NCBI RefSeq assembly: GCF_900090265.1
Contig: NZ_LT607752.1
Location: forward strand, 3,906,001-3,970,000
Direction: 5' to 3'
DNA length: 64,000 nucleotides
Source: Micromonospora rifamycinica
Lineage (GTDB): Bacteria; Actinomycetota; Actinomycetes; Mycobacteriales; Micromonosporaceae
The notes under the pieces were generated by a model, which searched no databases, was not told the DNA's origin, and was given only the letters and a program-made list of their open reading frames with translations. The position numbers were made by a program, and so were the translations under genes. Below are positions 26,921 to 35,517 of this stretch, one piece after another (positions within the stretch are counted from its first letter, which is position 1; each line of letters begins with the position of its first letter).

Positions 26921-27727
26921 GTGGACGATGTGGAGCTGATCCTGCCCGGCGAGTTCGGCGCCGCGACCCGCCTGTCGTCGAAGGCGCTGCGGCTCTATGC
27001 CGAGCAGGGTCTGCTGGTGCCCGCAGCTACCGACCCGGCCACCGGCTACCGCCGCTACCGCCGTGATCAGATTCCCCGTGGTCGGCTGATCGCCCGGCTG
27101 CGCGTCCTGGGCCTGCCGCTGGCACGCGTCGCCACCTTGCTGGAGTTCAGCCCGCAGGCCCGCCAGGCCGAACTTCGCGCCTGGCTGGCAGCCCAGGAGG
27201 CCCAGCTTCGACGCCGACGCGAGCTGATCGAGGCCCTTGAGGGTGCCGCTGCACCGGTCACCGCCGCTCCGAGGCTGCGGTCGAGGCCACCACGCAAGCT
27301 GTTGGCTCAGGAACGGCGTGTGCACATCGGCGAACTGGACACCTTCGTCACCGACGCACAGCACCGCATCCGTGCCCGGCTGCGGGCGACCGACTTGCCC
27401 TGCGACGGGCCGACCCTGGTGCACTTCCACGGGTTCGTGACCCACGACAGCAACGGACCTGTCGAAGTCGCGGTGCCGTTCACCGGCTCCGTCGAACCCG
27501 TCGACGACCTGCGGGTCCGGCTGTCGCCGGCGGGCACCGACGTCTACCTGCCGGTCGCCGAAGCCGACGCCGGATTCCCCGACATCCTGCGCGCCTACGA
27601 GACGTTGGAGGCATGGATCGATGCGAACCGCCTGACCAGCCCTGCCAGCCCGGTCGAGATCCGACCCGGCACCGACGGTGCGCTCCTCGACGTCACCTAC
27701 CCCGTCTCGACCAGCGGAGAAAGCTGA
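26921..27727 (+). CDS. MerR-family regulator with effector-binding C-terminus
   Basis: 268 residues from GTG at 26921, chosen because the MerR-type promoter places the transcript start there; ATG at 26903 lies within the promoter spacer. Residues 1-70 are a MerR winged helix (ATRLSSKALRLYAEQGLL, TGYRRYRRDQI), followed by a coiled-coil dimer helix and a GyrI/BmrR-like ligand domain (about 125-265; LVHFHGFVTHDSNGPVEVAV). Such regulators sense small hydrophobic or cationic compounds. The papain-like gene starts 3 bp after its stop. Confidence 0.85.
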   Translation: MDDVELILPGEFGAATRLSSKALRLYAEQGLLVPAATDPATGYRRYRRDQIPRGRLIARLRVLGLPLARVATLLEFSPQARQAELRAWLAAQEAQLRRRRELIEALEGAAAPVTAAPRLRSRPPRKLLAQERRVHIGELDTFVTDAQHRIRARLRATDLPCDGPTLVHFHGFVTHDSNGPVEVAVPFTGSVEPVDDLRVRLSPAGTDVYLPVAEADAGFPDILRAYETLEAWIDANRLTSPASPVEIRPGTDGALLDVTYPVSTSGES

Positions 27728-27730
27728 AGC

Positions 27731-28648
27731 ATGCACCCCTACATCGGTTCCGGGCACTACTGCTACGCCAACTCGCTGGCGATGGCCCTCGGCCCGACGG
27801 CCCCCTCCCCGTCGATCATCGAAGTGCTGACCGGCTCGCCGTTCGGCATGCATCTGCTCGGCGGGCGGCTGCCGCTGTTCGATCCGTACGGCTGGGACGA
27901 CCGGGGCATCGACGACGCGATCGCGCTGCTCGGCTGGACCTGCCGACGACAAGGTGCCGACGACAGCGAGCAGGCCCTGGCGATGCTCAACGCAGCGGTC
28001 ACGACCGGCCCCGTCCTGGCCGGACCGCTGGAGATGGGCCTGCTGCGGCACGTGCCCGGAATGGCCGGACCAATCGGGTCGGACCACTTCGTCGCTGTCC
28101 TGGAAGCCGACGACACGCTGGTCCGGTTCCACGATCCGTACGGCTGCCCCTACGCGACCCTGCCGACCCGGGACTTCCTGGCCGCATGGCGTGCCGACAC
28201 GATCACCTTCTACCACGCCGAGCCGTACACCATGCGTAGCCACTTCCAGCAGGTCCGCGAGACCACCACCGAGGCAGCGCTGCGCGCGGCCCTACCCGGC
28301 GCGGTCGCCTGGCTGCGCGGACGCGACGACCTCGCCGTGCCGCCCGGCACCATCGGCGGCGCCGCCGCGGTGCACCGCCTAGCTGACCTGGTTACCGACG
28401 GACTCGACCCCGAGACGCACGATCACCTGACACATTTCGCGATCAGGGTCGGCGCCCGGCGACTCACCGACGCCGCCACCGCACTGGCCAGCCTCGGCCG
28501 CGACGAGGCCGCCGTCATCGCTACCCGGCAGGCCCGGCTGGTCGGCAGCCTCCAACACGACATCGTCAACGGACACACGGCATCCGCCGCCCGAACGTTG
28601 CAGCACCTCGCCCCGACCTACGACCAACTGGCTGCCGTGCTCAGCTGA
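27731..28648 (+). CDS. papain-like fold protein, BtrH/C39-like
   Basis: 305 residues, ATG at 27731, with GGAGAAAGC upstream in the end of the MerR gene. The N-terminal ~170 residues carry GHYCYANSLAMAL (Cys11), SDHFVAVLEADD (His) and VRFHDPYG (Asp), the order and spacing of C39/BtrH N-terminal domains, which act as peptidases or acyltransferases. The C-terminal ~130 residues are helical and unrecognised. Co-transcribed with the MerR regulator, so likely a ligand-induced function, but no biosynthetic genes are nearby. Confidence 0.75.
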   Translation: MHPYIGSGHYCYANSLAMALGPTAPSPSIIEVLTGSPFGMHLLGGRLPLFDPYGWDDRGIDDAIALLGWTCRRQGADDSEQALAMLNAAVTTGPVLAGPLEMGLLRHVPGMAGPIGSDHFVAVLEADDTLVRFHDPYGCPYATLPTRDFLAAWRADTITFYHAEPYTMRSHFQQVRETTTEAALRAALPGAVAWLRGRDDLAVPPGTIGGAAAVHRLADLVTDGLDPETHDHLTHFAIRVGARRLTDAATALASLGRDEAAVIATRQARLVGSLQHDIVNGHTASAARTLQHLAPTYDQLAAVLS

Positions 28649-28890
28649 CACCGCCGTGCCCGGAGCCGCCCAGCTCGAGGACGCCACCGAGCAGGTTACC
28701 ACCGAGCACTACGTCGTCAGACCCGCCCATGCCCGGACAGCTCCGCCATCCTCGAACAGCTCGGGGCAGGTCCGGGGATCACCGGCCCTGCGCCTCAGGA
28801 TCGCGGGAAGCGCAGGACCACGTCGACCCTGCACCCCGCCGACAGGTGCGCTGGACCTGATCGCCGGTCGGGGGATTCAGAACCACATCG

Positions 28891-28934
28891 ACAAAGATGA
28901 GGCCCCGACCAGCGAACCTGCTGGTCAGGGCCTC
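28891..28934 (-). terminator. intrinsic terminator of tRNA-Thr
   Basis: Read on the minus strand: a 15-bp stem (arms 28920-28934 and 28899-28913, one G-U pair) with a 6-nt loop, followed by ATCTTTGTC (28890-28898). It begins 6 bp after the tRNA 3' end, a typical Rho-independent arrangement. Confidence 0.8.
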
Positions 28935-28940
28935 CCTATG

Positions 28941-29014
28941 AGCCGCCTGACGGAATCGAACCGTCGACCTACGCATTACGAGTGCGTCGCTCTAGCCGAC
29001 TGAGCTAAGGCGGC
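28941..29014 (-). tRNA. tRNA-Thr (anticodon CGU)
   Basis: Folds as a full 74-nt cloverleaf without encoded CCA: acceptor GCCGCCT/AGGCGGC, D arm GCTC/GAGC, anticodon stem ACGCA/TGCGT with loop CTCGTAA (T33, anticodon CGT, A37), and T arm GACGG/CCGTC with TTCGATT. The discriminator base is T. It decodes ACG. Confidence 0.95.
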
Positions 29015-29025
29015 AACGATCGCCA

Positions 29026-29031
29026 AGTGTA
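29026..29031 (-). promoter_or_regulatory. -10 element of tRNA-Thr promoter
   Basis: TACACT on the minus strand, 11 nt before the mature tRNA 5' end. A -35 is not clear. Confidence 0.5.
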
Positions 29032-29131
29032 CGGCACATCCCGGCCCGGAACCTACGGGGCTCCCACCTCGCACCCGACCGAGCGGAGATCAACCAGCAT
29101 CGGCGGCCGGCGCGGCAGTTAGGCTGCCCGG

Positions 29132-30856
29132 GTGAGCGACGACCACGCCGACCCGGACGCCGAGCACGCCCCCGGTGAGCGGGCCGTCCGACGGCCACGG
29201 GGCACCGATCCGGTGGAGTTGGGCTTCACCCCCCGCCGACCGGTCCCCTGGCTCGCGCCGTTCCTGCTGATCAGCACCGGTATCCGTACCCTGCTGGCGA
29301 TGCTCTTCGGGGCGTACCTCGACAAGCGGGAGCTGCAGAACGCGCTCGACGCGCGGATCGGCACCCAGATCGGGCCGGACGGCGGGCTGTGGCTGGACTA
29401 CGTGGCCGACCTGGGCGACGGGTTCGACGCCACGTACTCGGTGGCGTACCTGCTGGCCCAGCCGGAGCTGACCGTCGACGGGCACCGGCTGCCCCGGGCG
29501 CAGACCCTGGTGATGGGGGGCGACCAGGTCTACCCGTCAGCGGCCTACGAGGCGTACGAGGACCGGTGCAAGGGGCCGTACCAGGCGGCGCTGCCGGTCG
29601 CCCCACCGCAGCGGCCGACGCTGTTCGCCGTGCCCGGCAACCATGACTGGTACGACGGGCTGACCGCGTTCCTGCGGCTCTTCGTCCGCTCCCGGGACCG
29701 CAACTTCGGCGGCTGGGGCACCGGCCAGTCCCGGTCGTACTTCGCGGTGGAACTGCCGGCCGGGTGGTGGCTGCTCGGCCTGGACGACCAGTCCGGTTCC
29801 TACCTGGACGACCCGCAGCTCTCGTACTTCGACGAGGTGGCCCGCCGGCTCGGCCCCGACTCCCGGGTGATCCTGGCGGTGCCGGCACCGACCTGGGTGA
29901 AGTCGGTCGACCATCCCACCGCGTACGACTCGATCGACTACTTCGTCCGGACGATCATCGCGCCCACCGGGGCGCACGTCCGGCTGCTGGTCTCCGGCGA
30001 CCTGCACCACTACGCCCGGTACGCCGGGCCGGAGCGGCAGCTCATCACGTGCGGCGGGGGCGGCGCGTACCTCTACCCGACGCACACCCTGCCCGAGCGG
30101 ATCGAGGTCCCCCCGAAGGACACCCTGTCCCGCCGGGCCAGCCGCACCCGGGCGTACGACCTGGTGGCCCGGTTCCCGGACGCGGCCCGCTCCCGCCGGT
30201 ACGGCTGGGGGGTCTTCCACCGGCTGCCCCGGCGCAACCCGGGCTTCGGCACCCTGCTCGGCACCCTGCACACGCTGCTGATGCTCGCCATGGCGGGCGT
30301 CGCGGCCAACCGGAACGGCACCGAGCAACGGCTGCTCAGCGTCCCCCTGGTGATCATGTTGGCGGTGACGCTGCTCGGCGCGGCCTTCTTCGCCCAGCCG
30401 CCCGGCGCCAGCGGGAAACGGCACGTCCGGCACTGGCTGCTCGGCGTCGGCCACGGGCTGGCGCACGTGGCGCTCGCGGTCGCCGGCACCTGGGCCTGGC
30501 TGCACCTGCCGTTCTACCACTGGCCGTGGCCGCTGCCGGCGGTCGCCGCCGCCGTGCTCTACGGACCGGTGATCGGGCTGGTCGCCACCCAGCTGGTGGC
30601 CGGGTACCTGCTGGTGGCGGGTGCTTTCGGGGTCAACGTGAACGAGCTGTTTGCCGGTCAGGGGATCGAGGACGCCAAGTCGTTCCTGCGGATGCGGATC
30701 GACCCGGACGGCACGCTGACCGTCTATCCGATCGCCGTCGACCGGGTCTGCCACGACTGGCAGCTCAACCCCGACCAGTCCCCGACCGCCTCCTGGCTGG
30801 CCCCCCGCACCCCACTGAACCCCCGCCTCGCCGAACCCCCGGTAACCCTCATCTGA
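29132..30856 (+). CDS. membrane-associated metallophosphoesterase
   Basis: 574 residues, GTG start. Calcineurin-like phosphoesterase motifs appear in order: ADLGDGFD, MGGDQVYP, GNHDWYDG and SGDLHHYARY, supplying the Asp/Asn/His ligands of a two-metal site. Helices near residues 40-60, and several from about 380 to 500 (FGTLLGTLHTLLMLAMAGV, VPLVIMLAVTLLGAAFF, VAAAVLYGPVIGLVATQL), make it an integral membrane enzyme, longer than typical members. Substrate unknown. It ends at a shared palindromic terminator with the convergent MarR gene. Confidence 0.88.
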   Translation: MSDDHADPDAEHAPGERAVRRPRGTDPVELGFTPRRPVPWLAPFLLISTGIRTLLAMLFGAYLDKRELQNALDARIGTQIGPDGGLWLDYVADLGDGFDATYSVAYLLAQPELTVDGHRLPRAQTLVMGGDQVYPSAAYEAYEDRCKGPYQAALPVAPPQRPTLFAVPGNHDWYDGLTAFLRLFVRSRDRNFGGWGTGQSRSYFAVELPAGWWLLGLDDQSGSYLDDPQLSYFDEVARRLGPDSRVILAVPAPTWVKSVDHPTAYDSIDYFVRTIIAPTGAHVRLLVSGDLHHYARYAGPERQLITCGGGGAYLYPTHTLPERIEVPPKDTLSRRASRTRAYDLVARFPDAARSRRYGWGVFHRLPRRNPGFGTLLGTLHTLLMLAMAGVAANRNGTEQRLLSVPLVIMLAVTLLGAAFFAQPPGASGKRHVRHWLLGVGHGLAHVALAVAGTWAWLHLPFYHWPWPLPAVAAAVLYGPVIGLVATQLVAGYLLVAGAFGVNVNELFAGQGIEDAKSFLRMRIDPDGTLTVYPIAVDRVCHDWQLNPDQSPTASWLAPRTPLNPRLAEPPVTLI

Positions 30857-30976
30857 CCCACCCCACCCGCCCGCACCCACCCCGGCACGGACCGCGCCGC
30901 ACACCCCGCGCCCCCACCCGACCACCCGCCGCTTCCACCACCCGCCTCCGCCGCCCGTCGCACATCGCCTGTCGAA

Positions 30977-31036
30977 GTTGATCAAGAGGTTTGCGTCACT
31001 CGCCGCGCCCGCACTGACGCAAACCTCTTGATCAAC
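30977..31036. terminator. perfect 22-bp inverted repeat, bidirectional terminator
   Basis: Arms 30977-30998 and 31015-31036 are perfect complements (GTTGATCAAGAGGTTTGCGT... and its complement) with a 16-nt loop. It lies between convergent genes, and the right arm contains the MarR stop codon (31032-31034). AT-richer than the flanking DNA. Confidence 0.75.
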
Positions 31037-31511
31037 CCCGGTCGTCGTCGGCGGGCGGCGGCGCGGGCGGGGAGGTCAGGGAGTGGATCATGGACTTGAG
31101 GGCGTGGAACGCGGCTGAGCGCTCGGGGCCGGTCATGCCGGAGAGCATTCTGACCTCGACGGAACGGACTGCCGCGGTCGCCTGCTCCAGGCTCCGCCGG
31201 CCCCGGGGGGTGAGCCGTGCGGGGAGCGCCTTCCCGACGGGGGCCTCCGCGGGTCTGGTCACGTAGCCATCGCGTTCCAGATTCTGGAGCAGCACGTTCA
31301 TCGTCTGCCGGGTCACGAACGCGCCCCGCGCGAGTTCGGAGTTCGACATGCCCGGTCGCTGCGCCAGCAGTTCGAGGCAGGCGTAGTGCGTCACGCCCAT
31401 CCCGAGTGGTCGCAGCACCTCCTCCATGGCCGCCCGCAGGGCGCTCGACGCCTCCTTCAGCAGGTAGCCCAGCGACGTCTCCAGGTCGATGCCGGCATCA
31501 GCTTGACTCAT
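31032..31511 (-). CDS. MarR-family transcriptional regulator
   Basis: 159 residues from ATG at 31511. Winged helix with LGMGVTHYACLELLAQRPGM, SNSELARGAFVTRQTMNVLLQNLER (recognition helix) and a wing before ARLTPRGRR; dimer helices lie at both ends. Two perfect ATGTCAG-N4-CTGACAT sites in the 60-bp divergent region with the VOC gene, one over its own start codon, indicate autorepression and control of the VOC gene. No strong ribosome site, so the transcript may be nearly leaderless. Confidence 0.9.
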   Translation of the reverse strand: MSQADAGIDLETSLGYLLKEASSALRAAMEEVLRPLGMGVTHYACLELLAQRPGMSNSELARGAFVTRQTMNVLLQNLERDGYVTRPAEAPVGKALPARLTPRGRRSLEQATAAVRSVEVRMLSGMTGPERSAAFHALKSMIHSLTSPPAPPPADDDRG

Positions 31512-31527
31512 GTCAGCATTCTGACAT
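31510..31527. promoter_or_regulatory. MarR operator 1
   Basis: ATGTCAG CATT CTGACAT, a perfect palindrome with 7-bp arms covering the MarR start codon. Confidence 0.85.
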
Positions 31528-31536
31528 AACGTGAAC

Positions 31537-31554
31537 ATGTCAGGAACCTGACAT
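31537..31554. promoter_or_regulatory. MarR operator 2
   Basis: ATGTCAG GAAC CTGACAT, with arms identical to operator 1, 27 bp away centre to centre. It lies 18 bp before the VOC-family start. Confidence 0.85.
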
Positions 31555-31571
31555 GACTGAAGGAGCATCAC

Positions 31572-31940
31572 ATGCCCGTCACCGGCCCCGACTTCATCTC
31601 GCTCCAGGCGCGCGACCTCGCCGCCTCGCAGGCGTTCTACCAGCGCTACCTCGGCCTCGTCCGCTCGCCGGCCGGGCCACCGCACGCCGTCGTCTTCGCC
31701 ACCACACCGATCGCGTTCGCCCTGCGCGACGTCGTCCCCGGCACCGATCTCGCCTCCGCCGCCCGGCCCGGCATCGGTGCCGCGATCTGGCTCCACGCCA
31801 CGGACGTGCAGGCCATCCACGACGCGCTCGTCACCGACGGGCACACCATCGTCTCCGCGCCGGTCGACGGCCCCTTCGGCCGGACGTTCACCTTCGCCGA
31901 CCCCGACGGCTACCACGTCACCCTGCACGACCGCGCCTGA
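31572..31940 (+). CDS. VOC/glyoxalase-family protein
   Basis: 122 residues, AAGGAG ribosome site. Two beta-alpha-beta-beta-beta modules: FISLQARDLAASQAFYQRYLG, then AIWLHATDVQAIHDALV, ending in FADPDGYHVTLHD. This is the vicinal oxygen chelate fold of glyoxalase I, dioxygenases and drug-binding resistance proteins. Regulated with the divergent MarR gene through two operators, so it probably acts on the compound that MarR senses. Substrate unknown. Confidence 0.88.
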   Translation: MPVTGPDFISLQARDLAASQAFYQRYLGLVRSPAGPPHAVVFATTPIAFALRDVVPGTDLASAARPGIGAAIWLHATDVQAIHDALVTDGHTIVSAPVDGPFGRTFTFADPDGYHVTLHDRA

Positions 31941-31971
31941 CGGGCCGGGCCCGACACCCGTGAAGTGCCGG

Positions 31972-32832
31972 TCAGCTCGCGGCCCCTCCGGGGCCGGCCA
32001 GGTCGCGGCTCTCGTAGGCGCTGCGGGAGCCGCAGACGTCGGCGCGGGAGCACATGGAGCGCGAGCCGTCCGCGTCCAGCCGGACGGTCACCGCGTCCCT
32101 CGGGACGCTGTGGCCGACCACCCGGCCCTCCCCCTCGGGCGTGGTGACGCGGCTGCCCACCGCCGGGGCGGACTCGGTGAACTTGGCGTACAGCGGATGC
32201 TCGTACTTGAGGCAGCACATCAGCCGGCCGCAGGCCCCGGAGATCCGCAGCGGATTGAGCGGGAGGTCCTGGTCCTTGGCCATCCGGATGGTCACCGGCT
32301 CGAAGTCGTTGAGGAAGGTGGCGCAGCACAGGTCCCGGCCGCAGGAGCCGATGCCGCCCTGCACCCGGGCCGAATCCCGGGCGGAGAGCTGGCGCAGCTC
32401 CACCCGGCAGTGCAGGGTCGCCCCGAGGTCCCGCACCAGGGAGCGGAAGTCCACCCGGTGCGGGGCGGTGAAGTAGACCGTCGTCCGGTCACCGGTGCCC
32501 TCGGTGGCGGCCAGGACGTGGTCCACCGCCACCACCTTCATCGGCAGGCCGTGCTCCCGGATCAGCCGCTTCGCGGCCACCTTCGCCTCGGCCTTGCGCC
32601 GCCGCAGCATCTCGTCGCGGCGCAGGTCGTCGTCTCCGGCCAGGCCGGCCAGCTTCGGAAAGCCGTCGGTCTCCTCGGTGACCCACTGCGCCGACCAGAC
32701 GCACTCTGCCACCTCGGGGCCGTCGTCGGTGGGGACGAGCACCCGGTCGCCGACCTGCGGACGGAACTCCCCCGGGTCGAGGTAGTAGAGCCGCCCGTAC
32801 CGGTTGAAGCTGACCGCGCAGAGCATGCCCAT
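31972..32832 (-). CDS. PSP1-domain protein, RicT/YaaT family
   Basis: 286 residues, opening MGMLCAVSFNRYGRLYYLDPG. The PSP1 domain occupies residues ~60-200. Conserved Cys in GSCGRDLCC and CGRLMCCLKYEH match RicT (YaaT), which in Bacillus binds Fe-S clusters with RicA/RicF and affects RNA processing and sporulation. In Bacillus the gene also follows holB and tmk, as here (with three genes inserted). The C-terminal tail with MCSRADVCGSRS is extra. Confidence 0.9.
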   Translation of the reverse strand: MGMLCAVSFNRYGRLYYLDPGEFRPQVGDRVLVPTDDGPEVAECVWSAQWVTEETDGFPKLAGLAGDDDLRRDEMLRRRKAEAKVAAKRLIREHGLPMKVVAVDHVLAATEGTGDRTTVYFTAPHRVDFRSLVRDLGATLHCRVELRQLSARDSARVQGGIGSCGRDLCCATFLNDFEPVTIRMAKDQDLPLNPLRISGACGRLMCCLKYEHPLYAKFTESAPAVGSRVTTPEGEGRVVGHSVPRDAVTVRLDADGSRSMCSRADVCGSRSAYESRDLAGPGGAAS

Positions 32833-32901
32833 GACATCAGCCTACGACGGCCGGCCGGAACCGGGCCGGACGCGGCTTCGCGGAGCCGGATCGGGTCACG
32901 G

Positions 32902-33561
32902 TCAGCCGATCCGCAACGGGCCGCCGTGGTACGACGGGCCGCCGGTCGACCGCCAGGTCGACTCGGCCAGGCTGGGCGACCACTGGCGCAGCAGCGTCTC
33001 CGCCCCGTCGTAGGCCACCCCGAGCACCGACAGCACCCGGGTGGCGATCTCGGCCGCCGCACCGGCCCCGGCGGCGGACCCGGCACCGGGGCCGGTCGCC
33101 GCCCTGACCCGTACCGCCTCGGTGGAGCCGAGCACCTCGGCCAGCACCCGGGCCACCGCCAACCGGCTGCCCTCCACCCAGTCGGCCAGCGCGTCGGCGT
33201 AACCGGCGGTCGACTCCAACCGGCCCACCAGGCTCTCCGGCCCCTCGTCCAGGTGCCGCAGCAGGGCGGTGCGGGCCTCGTCGTAGGACGACCCGGCCGG
33301 ACCGGACCAGACACCCGGGTCGGTGAGGGCGGCGCAGGCGTCGTCGTACCCCCGGACGAGCCGGCGCACGGCGTGCCCGGCGGTCGCCAACGGCGCGGGG
33401 TGCAGGTCGAGGAAGGCGCGCAGGGCCTCCCCCGGCAGCAGTTGCATCCGGCGCAGCAACGGCCAGACCGGATGCGCCTCGGGGGCACCGGCGGCGAGCA
33501 GGGTGTCCACCCGGGCGAGCAGGTCCAGGCCGGGCTCGGCGAGCCGGTCCAGCGGGTCCAT
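32902..33561 (-). CDS. WXG-motif helical protein, possible type VII substrate
   Basis: 219 residues from ATG at 33561, sharing 1 nt with the preceding stop (TGATG). Almost wholly helical and Ala/Leu-rich. A WSG turn in DPGVWSGPAGSSYDEA sits between helices, like the WXG motif of ESX proteins, but the protein is twice the usual 100-residue length. It follows a 101-aa ESX-like and a YbaB-family gene, a common Micromonosporaceae grouping. No secretion machinery is in the window. Confidence 0.65.
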   Translation of the reverse strand: MDPLDRLAEPGLDLLARVDTLLAAGAPEAHPVWPLLRRMQLLPGEALRAFLDLHPAPLATAGHAVRRLVRGYDDACAALTDPGVWSGPAGSSYDEARTALLRHLDEGPESLVGRLESTAGYADALADWVEGSRLAVARVLAEVLGSTEAVRVRAATGPGAGSAAGAGAAAEIATRVLSVLGVAYDGAETLLRQWSPSLAESTWRSTGGPSYHGGPLRIG

Positions 33562-33866
33562 CACGGCTCCCCGGCCAGCCGACGGCGGGCGGCGTCGTCG
33601 GTGGTGGCGTAGCGGTCGGCGGCGGTGCGGACGGCCGACGCGGCAGCCGCCAGCCGGGCGGCGGCGGCACCCGCCTCGCGGGCCCGGCCGTCGGTGGCGG
33701 TGGTCCACTGCCGGTGCAGCGCCCGACCGATCTCGCCGGGGCGACCGGCGGAGTGCGCGCCGAAGGCCGGGTGCGGCGGATCGCTCGCGGTGACCGTACG
33801 GGCGAGTGCGGCGAGGGTCGCGCTGGCCTCGTCGAGCCGGGCGGCGAGGGCACGCAGGGCGTCCAC
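33561..33866 (-). CDS. small helical ESX-1 secretion-associated-like protein
   Basis: 101 residues forming two long Ala-rich helices (LRALAARLDEASATLAALAR and AGAAAARLAAAASAVRTAAD) around a Gly/Pro hinge, as in WXG100/DUF2580 proteins, but without a clear WXG. Tightly packed between a YbaB gene (1 bp gap) and the WXG-like gene (1 nt overlap). Role inferred from context only. Confidence 0.65.
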   Translation of the reverse strand: MDALRALAARLDEASATLAALARTVTASDPPHPAFGAHSAGRPGEIGRALHRQWTTATDGRAREAGAAAARLAAAASAVRTAADRYATTDDAARRRLAGEP

Positions 33867-33867
33867 C

Positions 33868-34197
33868 TCAGGCCCCCGTCAGGGGACGGTAGGCGGTGAA
33901 GGTCTCGTTGTGCAGCTTCTCCCGGGCCCACTGGGCGGCGTCGGCGGCGGCGGTGACGGCGGCCTGCACCGAACCGGCCACGTCCCGGGGGTGCCGGGTG
34001 TGCAGCGGGCCGAGGAAGCGCACGTCGGTGATCCGGCCCCCGGCGGTCACCACCACCTCGACCAGCCCGTCGGGCGAGCGGACGGTCACCTCGACGGTGT
34101 CGACCGCCCGGTCGAACTCGGCCTGGAGGGACTCGATCCGGCGGTACCGCCGCACCGCCTCCTCGATCCACGCCTCGTCGATCTCGCCGCGCGGCAT
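33868..34197 (-). CDS. YbaB/EbfC-family nucleoid-associated protein
   Basis: 109 residues from ATG at 34197, with a GGGGGGAG ribosome site. The helix-beta-helix layout (IEEAVRRYRRIESLQAEFD, then VTVRSPDGLVEVVVTAGGRI) is the EbfC fold, a dimeric pincer that binds DNA. In actinomycetes divergent YbaB copies precede ESX-like genes, as here. DNA binding is probable by family, but specific targets are unknown. Confidence 0.78.
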   Translation of the reverse strand: MPRGEIDEAWIEEAVRRYRRIESLQAEFDRAVDTVEVTVRSPDGLVEVVVTAGGRITDVRFLGPLHTRHPRDVAGSVQAAVTAAADAAQWAREKLHNETFTAYRPLTGA

Positions 34198-34305
34198 CCG
34201 ATCTCCCCCCAGGTAGACCTCACCCTGCGTGCCACCACGATCACCGCGGCTCACCGGGACCGTACCGCACGTCGTCAACACGTGTCGATGGGCGGAAACG
34301 GGGGG

Positions 34306-35517
34306 TCAGCCGCGCCAGAGGGAGAGCATCATCGCCTCCACGGCGATCCGGGGTTTGACGTTCGCCTCGATCGCCGCCCGGCACGCCAGCACCGCCTCCA
34401 ACCGGCGCAACGCGCCCTCGGGCGCCCACTTCTGCCCACCCGCCTCGGCCAGCGTGGCGGTGTCGGTGTGCACCGGAGCAACCGGTGCCCGCAGCGCCGA
34501 GGTCAGCGCGTCCCGGTAGAAGCCGGCCAGGTCCACCAGCGCCCGGTCCAGGGCGTCCCGCTGCGCCCGGGTGGCCCGGGACTTCTGCCGCTTCTCCAGC
34601 TCCTTGAGCTGTCCGGCGGAACCCCGGGTGGCACCCGCCGCGCCCCGGCCGGTGCCGCCCGCGCCCAGGGCGGTCTGCAACGCGGCCCGCTCGGCCGCGT
34701 CGGTCTCCGCCACCGCGGCCTCCGCCTCCGCCTCGGCCGCCCCGATCAGCGCCGACGCCGCGTCCAGCGCGGTGCCCACACCGGTCAGCCGGCGCGGCAC
34801 CGCCAGCACCGCGTCCCGACGCCCGCGCGCCTCCGGGTCGCCGGCCAGCCGCCGGGCCCGCCCGACGTGCCCCTGCGCGGCGGCGGCCACCCACTGCGCC
34901 ACGTCGGGCGCGATGCCGTCCCGCCGGACCAGCATCTCGGCAACCGCCGCCGCCGAGGGCTGCCGCAGGGGTACGACCCGACAGCGCGACCGGATCGTCA
35001 CCGAGACGTCATCCGGGTGGGTGGACGGGGCACAGAGCAGGAACACCGTCCGGGGCGGCGGTTCCTCGACGGCCTTGAGCAGCGCGTTGCCGGCCGCCTC
35101 GGTGAGCCGGTCGGCATCCTCGATGATCACCACCTGCCAGCGTCCACCGGACGGGGTGCTCGCCGCCCGGAGCACCAGGGCACGCATCTCGCCCACGCCG
35201 ATGGAGAGCCCCTCGGGGGCCACCAGTCGGACGTCGGCGTGGGTGCCGGTGAGCGTGGTGTGGCAACCGGGACAGGTGCCGCAGCCGGTGCCGTGCACGC
35301 ACTGGAGGGCGGCGGCGAAGGCACGGGCGGCCACCGAACGACCGGAACCCGGCGGGCCGGTGAAGATCCAGGCGTGGGTCATCCCGGCCCCCGGGTCTTC
35401 GGTCGGCCCGTCCGCGACGGGGGCGGCACGCAGCACGGCGGCGGCCGACGCGGCGGCCCGGCGCAGCGTGTCGACCGCCTCGTCCTGCCCGACCAGATCG
35501 GCGAAGACGTCCGGCAT
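34306..35517 (-). CDS. holB: DNA polymerase III delta-prime subunit
   Basis: 403 residues from ATG at 35517, overlapping the tmk stop by 1 nt (TGATG). AAA+ fold: GPPGSGRSVAA at the P-loop, where Arg replaces the Walker Lys, as expected for the non-hydrolysing delta-prime; a zinc module with four Cys (CVHGTGCGTCPGC); IIEDADRLTEAAGNALLKAVEEPP; and SRC sensor RSRCRVVPLR. The C-terminal helical collar carries an Ala/Gly-rich insert. Part of the clamp loader. Coupled to tmk, as in many bacteria. Confidence 0.92.
   Translation of the reverse strand: MPDVFADLVGQDEAVDTLRRAAASAAAVLRAAPVADGPTEDPGAGMTHAWIFTGPPGSGRSVAARAFAAALQCVHGTGCGTCPGCHTTLTGTHADVRLVAPEGLSIGVGEMRALVLRAASTPSGGRWQVVIIEDADRLTEAAGNALLKAVEEPPPRTVFLLCAPSTHPDDVSVTIRSRCRVVPLRQPSAAAVAEMLVRRDGIAPDVAQWVAAAAQGHVGRARRLAGDPEARGRRDAVLAVPRRLTGVGTALDAASALIGAAEAEAEAAVAETDAAERAALQTALGAGGTGRGAAGATRGSAGQLKELEKRQKSRATRAQRDALDRALVDLAGFYRDALTSALRAPVAPVHTDTATLAEAGGQKWAPEGALRRLEAVLACRAAIEANVKPRIAVEAMMLSLWRG

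Noticed and set aside
27731..28648. Part of an aminoglycoside (butirosin-type) gene cluster because of the BtrH-like fold
   Set aside because: No other biosynthetic gene nearby; only the N-terminal fold is similar.
30977..31036. 22-bp inverted repeat as transposon end or att site
   Set aside because: Sits exactly between convergent genes and includes a stop codon; termination explains it without target duplications or transposase.
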